From contig JAFDKD010000119.1 of assembly GCA_019307165.1 (NCBI GenBank), positions 1 to 7,564 of the forward strand: 7,564 nucleotides of DNA. Reading direction: 5' to 3'. Within the stretch, counting starts at the first letter, position 1, and every line of letters starts with the position of its first letter. The DNA comes from Deltaproteobacteria bacterium. GTDB taxonomy: Bacteria; Desulfobacterota; DSM-4660; Desulfatiglandales; Desulfatiglandaceae. The notes under the pieces were generated by a model. The model was not told the DNA's origin. It ran no database searches and worked only from the letters and a program-made list of their open reading frames with translations. Of this stretch, positions 5,651 through 7,564 are shown in pieces. Both the position numbers and the translations under genes were made by a program.

Positions 5651-6078
5651 TTGGAAACACGCATCCTGAAAAACAAATTCATCGGTGCCATGGTCGGGAG
5701 CGCCCTCGGCGATGCCATCGGCGAACTGGCCTTTTATTATCCAGAAAAACGGTCTCTTCTTGAGGCCGTGAGCCGCGCGTCCCAACTCCGCTACACCGAC
5801 GACACCGCCATGGCCATGGGGATGGCCCAGTCCATGAATCCATGCCCTTTGCCGTCTATGCCTTCCTGACCCATGCCGACTCCTTTGAAGCGTGCCTCTT
5901 TTGCGCCACCCTTAACGGCGGTGATCGGGACACCCTGGGGGCCATGGCCTGCGCCTTATCCGGGGCCTGTCTGGGCATTGACCGGATTCCGCAGTCATGG
6001 TCGGAAAAGCTGGAGAATCGGGACGAAATCGAGCAGTTGGCATCTCGGCTGGCGGAGAAGCCGGACCACACCCTGTAA
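5651..6078 (+). pseudogene. ADP-ribosylglycohydrolase (DraG-like) remnant with internal deletion and frameshift
   Basis: Family enzymes remove ADP-ribose from modified proteins or nucleotides using a two-metal centre and are about 300 residues long. Here a TTG start (5651), behind the purine-rich GAGGCAGG, encodes 62 family-like residues containing GAMVGSALGDAIGE and the metal-binding YTDDTAM, up to AQSM at about 5836. The reading frame then changes. The rest of the family pattern resumes from about 5836 in the next frame as ESMPFAVYAFLTH, GGDRDTLGAMACALSGA (second metal site) and IPQSW, ending at TAA 6078. In the original frame, translation ends at TGA 5867-5869. About 142 codons remain, so roughly 160 middle residues are missing. 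TCCATG occurs at 5831-5836 and again at 5839-5844, right at the junction. The promoter and the metal-binding ends survive, so decay looks recent. A sequencing or assembly error could explain a frameshift but not the missing middle. Confidence 0.88.
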
Positions 6079-6085
6079 AGAGATG

Positions 6086-6159
6086 TCGCGGTTAAAACCG
6101 CTCCTACAGGACCATGCGACAACGCAAACCTGCCGCTGTAGGAGCGGCTTCAGCCGCGA
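6086..6159. repeat. Head-to-head pair of GTAG-type REP palindromes (BIME-like)
   Basis: Two 24-base elements lie in opposite orientation: 6086-6109 (minus) and 6136-6159 (plus). Read in the same sense, both begin CTGTAGGAGCGG and end CCGCGA, and they match at 21 of 24 positions. Each has the GTAG tetranucleotide followed by a GC palindrome: GCGGTT/AACCGC in the left copy and GCGGCT/AGCCGC in the right. Two of the three differences pair with each other in the stem (T-A versus C-G). This is the classic REP layout mobilised by RAYT (TnpA-REP) transposases. The pair starts 7 bp after the pseudogene stop. Confidence 0.88.
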
Positions 6160-6256
6160 TTGTGCGCGTAAGTTCATAGCGTCCCCACCCACCATTTTCC
6201 CCACGATTCCGATGCATTTTATTGCCCCGGAAAATATTCCGTCCGGCATTCCAACC

Positions 6257-6276
6257 TTATGTCTAAAATGACATAA
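6257..6276. promoter_or_regulatory. Candidate operator (7-bp inverted repeat) upstream of the AOR promoter
   Basis: TTATGTC (6257-6263) and GACATAA (6270-6276) are perfect inverted arms with a 6-base spacer. The centre lies about 68 bases before the predicted transcription start, a position typical of activator sites. The symmetry and spacing resemble CRP/FNR-superfamily sites in general form, but the bases match no specific consensus I can name. Confidence 0.42.
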
Positions 6277-6298
6277 CATCTTAATATTATTATTTTTA

Positions 6299-6328
6299 TT
6301 GACACTTTGGCTCGTTTTGGACTATATT
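6299..6328 (+). promoter_or_regulatory. Candidate sigma70 promoter of the AOR-family gene
   Basis: TTGACA (6299-6304), 18 bases, then TATATT (6323-6328), five of six -10 matches, in an AT-rich stretch. Transcription would begin near 6335, leaving a leader of about 120 bases before the ATG at 6456. No other gene intervenes except a possible 34-codon leader ORF. Confidence 0.58.
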
Positions 6329-6337
6329 TTCGACAAG

Positions 6338-6442
6338 ATGAGGGCGGCGTTTTCGGCAGAGTTCGTCCGCATGCTTTCACGTGAATATTCGATCATGCCA
6401 ATCGGTCTTATGATTAACGCCATGGACAATTCCAATTCATGA
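6338..6442 (+). CDS. Possible 34-codon leader ORF before the AOR gene
   Basis: An ATG at 6338 opens a 34-codon frame (MRAAFSAEFVRMLSREYSIM and onward to NSNS) that stops at TGA 6440-6442. That stop is one base before the AAGGAGG of the AOR gene. The ATG has no ribosome site but lies only a few bases after the predicted transcription start, so it would be nearly leaderless. The peptide resembles nothing I know. Ribosomes ending there could influence AOR initiation. It may equally be chance, as 34 open codons are common. Confidence 0.17.
   Translation: MRAAFSAEFVRMLSREYSIMPIGLMINAMDNSNS
6376..6390. promoter_or_regulatory. Overlapping palindromes TTCACGTGAA and GAATATTC in the AOR leader
   Basis: TTCACGTGAA (6376-6385) is a perfect 10-bp palindrome. 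It overlaps GAATATTC (6383-6390), a perfect 8-bp one. GCATG (6369-6373) and CATGC (6394-6398) also pair around both. These lie about 40-55 bases into the predicted transcript and could be a repressor site or an RNA stem. No known factor is assigned. Confidence 0.3.
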
Positions 6443-6455
6443 AAGGAGGCTTGTA

Positions 6456-7564
6456 ATGGACAAAATTTTACGTGTTGATATGGGGGCGGAAGGCGGGCCC
6501 CGGATTTCTGAAACACCCCTGGGAGACTATGCCGGGCTGGGGGGCCGGGCCATGACCTCCACTATCGTGGCAAAAGAAGTGCCGCCGCTGTGTCATCCCC
6601 TGGGTGAAGACAATAAACTGGTCATCGCACCGGGGCTGTTGAGCGGCACCACGGCCGCCATGTCGGGCCGGCTCTCCGTGGGGTGCAAGAGCCCGCTTAC
6701 CGGCGGCATCAAGGAGGCAAATTCCGGCGGCCAGGCGGCTCAAGTGCTGGCTCGGCTGGGCTATGCGGCCATCGTCCTGGAGGGGAAGCCCAAGGACGAT
6801 ACCCTGTACAAGATGTTCATCAACAGCGAAGGCGTCCAGATTGCCGAGGCAAACGACCTTAAAGGCCTCGGCAACTATGACACCATCGATAAGGTGAAGC
6901 AGTCGTACGGCGAGAAAGTCGCCTGCCTTTCCATCGGTACCGCGGGCGAGATGAAACTGCCCGCCGCCACCGTCGCCTGCACGGACATGGAGCAGCGTCC
7001 CACCCGGCACGCCGGCAGGGGCGGCGTGGGCGCGGTCATGGGGTCCAAAGGAATGAAGCTCATCGTACTGGATGACGCGGGCATGAAGATGCGAAGCCCC
7101 AAGGACCCGGAGAAGTTCAAGGCCGCCGCCAAGGAATGGGTGGAAGGGCTTAAGAAAAACCCCACCACGGGACAGGGTCTGCCCGCTTACGGTACCAATG
7201 TCCTGACCAACGTGATCAACGAGGCGGGGGGCTATCCCACAAACAACTTTTCCAAGGGCCGTTTTGACGGCGCATCCGCCATCAGCGGCGAGACCCTGGC
7301 GGAAATCGAGACCGCCCGCGGCGGCCAGGCCACCCACGGCTGCCACCGGGGGTGCGTGATCCGGTGTTCGGGCGTCTTCAACGACAAGGACGGCAACTAC
7401 CTGACCAAGCAACCCGAATACGAGACCGTCTGGGCCCACGGGGGGAACTGCGGCATCGACGATCTGGACGCCATCGCCATGATGGACCGCCTGGACGACG
7501 ACTACGGCGTGGATACCATCGAGATGGGCGCCGCCATCGGCGTGGCCATGGAAGCGGGCATTGC
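6456..7564 (+). CDS. Aldehyde:ferredoxin oxidoreductase-family tungsto/molybdopterin enzyme, N-terminal 369 codons
   Basis: AOR-family enzymes use a bis-tungstopterin (or Mo) and one [4Fe-4S] cluster to interconvert aldehydes and carboxylic acids with ferredoxin, in the cytoplasm. The ATG at 6456 follows a strong AGGAGG (6444-6449) with 6 bases between, and the frame is open to the window end (full length is usually 600-700 residues). The N-terminal domain shows LGGRAM, LSGRLSVGCKSPLTGGIKEA, N89-S-G-G and RHAGRGGVGAVMGSKGMK. The second domain begins the cluster motif GCHRGCVIRC with C296, C300 and C304, then PEYETVW (E321 and E323) and DDYGVDTI, the D348-xx-G351-x-D353 pterin motif. Cysteine spacing is C-x3-C-x3-C, rather than C-x2-C-x3-C as in Pyrococcus AOR. 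The fourth cluster cysteine lies beyond the window. It is not close to BamB of class II benzoyl-CoA reductase by its N-terminus. The substrate is unknown. Confidence 0.95.
   Translation, partial: MDKILRVDMGAEGGPRISETPLGDYAGLGGRAMTSTIVAKEVPPLCHPLGEDNKLVIAPGLLSGTTAAMSGRLSVGCKSPLTGGIKEANSGGQAAQVLARLGYAAIVLEGKPKDDTLYKMFINSEGVQIAEANDLKGLGNYDTIDKVKQSYGEKVACLSIGTAGEMKLPAATVACTDMEQRPTRHAGRGGVGAVMGSKGMKLIVLDDAGMKMRSPKDPEKFKAAAKEWVEGLKKNPTTGQGLPAYGTNVLTNVINEAGGYPTNNFSKGRFDGASAISGETLAEIETARGGQATHGCHRGCVIRCSGVFNDKDGNYLTKQPEYETVWAHGGNCGIDDLDAIAMMDRLDDDYGVDTIEMGAAIGVAMEAGI

Noticed and set aside
5842..6078. Separate 78-codon gene
   Set aside because: Its sequence is the C-terminal end of the ADP-ribosylglycohydrolase family, continuous in order with the upstream fragment, and no ribosome site precedes it. 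It is part of the pseudogene.
6086..6159. Intrinsic terminator for the preceding gene
   Set aside because: The hairpins lack a following T-tract, and the GTAG tetranucleotides and paired orientation identify REP elements instead.
6329..6455. Molybdenum/tungsten cofactor riboswitch
   Set aside because: The position is suitable, but I could not trace the conserved stems of that RNA by eye, so no call is made.
6468..7439. Minus-strand open frame of 323 codons
   Set aside because: Antisense to the AOR-family gene, which has strong motifs and a strong ribosome site on the plus strand.

Overview
The window looks like chromosomal DNA from an anaerobic bacterium, most likely a member of the Desulfobacterota (sulfate-reducing or aromatic-degrading 'deltaproteobacteria'). 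The grounds are GC-rich genes with strong GGAGG-type ribosome binding sites, a molybdenum hydroxylase and a tungsten/molybdenum aldehyde:ferredoxin oxidoreductase (AOR)-type enzyme close together, an IPTL-CTERM surface protein, and short repeat-rich intergenic spacers. The assignment rests on gene content and style only. All genes are on the + strand.

Region 1 (1-4490) is a redox/cofactor block. It opens with the C-terminal two thirds of a UbiX-type flavin prenyltransferase. After a repeat-rich spacer comes a complete three-subunit xanthine-oxidase-family enzyme in CoxM-CoxS-CoxL-like order: FAD subunit (559-1431), [2Fe-2S] subunit (1483-1947) and molybdopterin subunit (2075-4432). A strong intrinsic terminator (4461-4490) closes it. 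The large subunit most resembles 4-hydroxybenzoyl-CoA reductase alpha subunits and related aromatic-CoA or N-heterocycle enzymes. The FAD subunit, however, is too short and too poor in cysteine to carry the extra [4Fe-4S] insert of classical 4-hydroxybenzoyl-CoA reductase. The substrate is therefore open.

Region 2 (4491-5519) is a single-gene unit with its own promoter and terminator. It encodes a secreted 254-residue protein with a signal peptide, a probable CBM9/DOMON-like beta-sandwich and a C-terminal VPTLGQWG sorting signal of the IPTL-CTERM type, which exosortase H is expected to process.

Region 3 (5520-6170) holds the remains of an ADP-ribosylglycohydrolase (DraG-like) gene. It keeps a good promoter and both metal-binding ends, but its middle is deleted and its frame is broken. 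It is followed by a head-to-head pair of GTAG-type REP palindromes, one of which carries a compensatory stem change.

Region 4 (6171-7564) is a new transcription unit: a candidate operator, a sigma70-like promoter, a roughly 120-nt leader with palindromes and a possible 34-codon leader ORF, then the N-terminal 369 codons of an AOR-family tungsto/molybdopterin enzyme that runs off the window.

Together, the UbiX, Mo hydroxylase and AOR enzymes suggest anaerobic metabolism of aromatic or carboxylic compounds. The surface protein, the decayed hydrolase and the REP pair interrupt this metabolic content. No tRNA, rRNA, CRISPR array or intact mobile element was seen.
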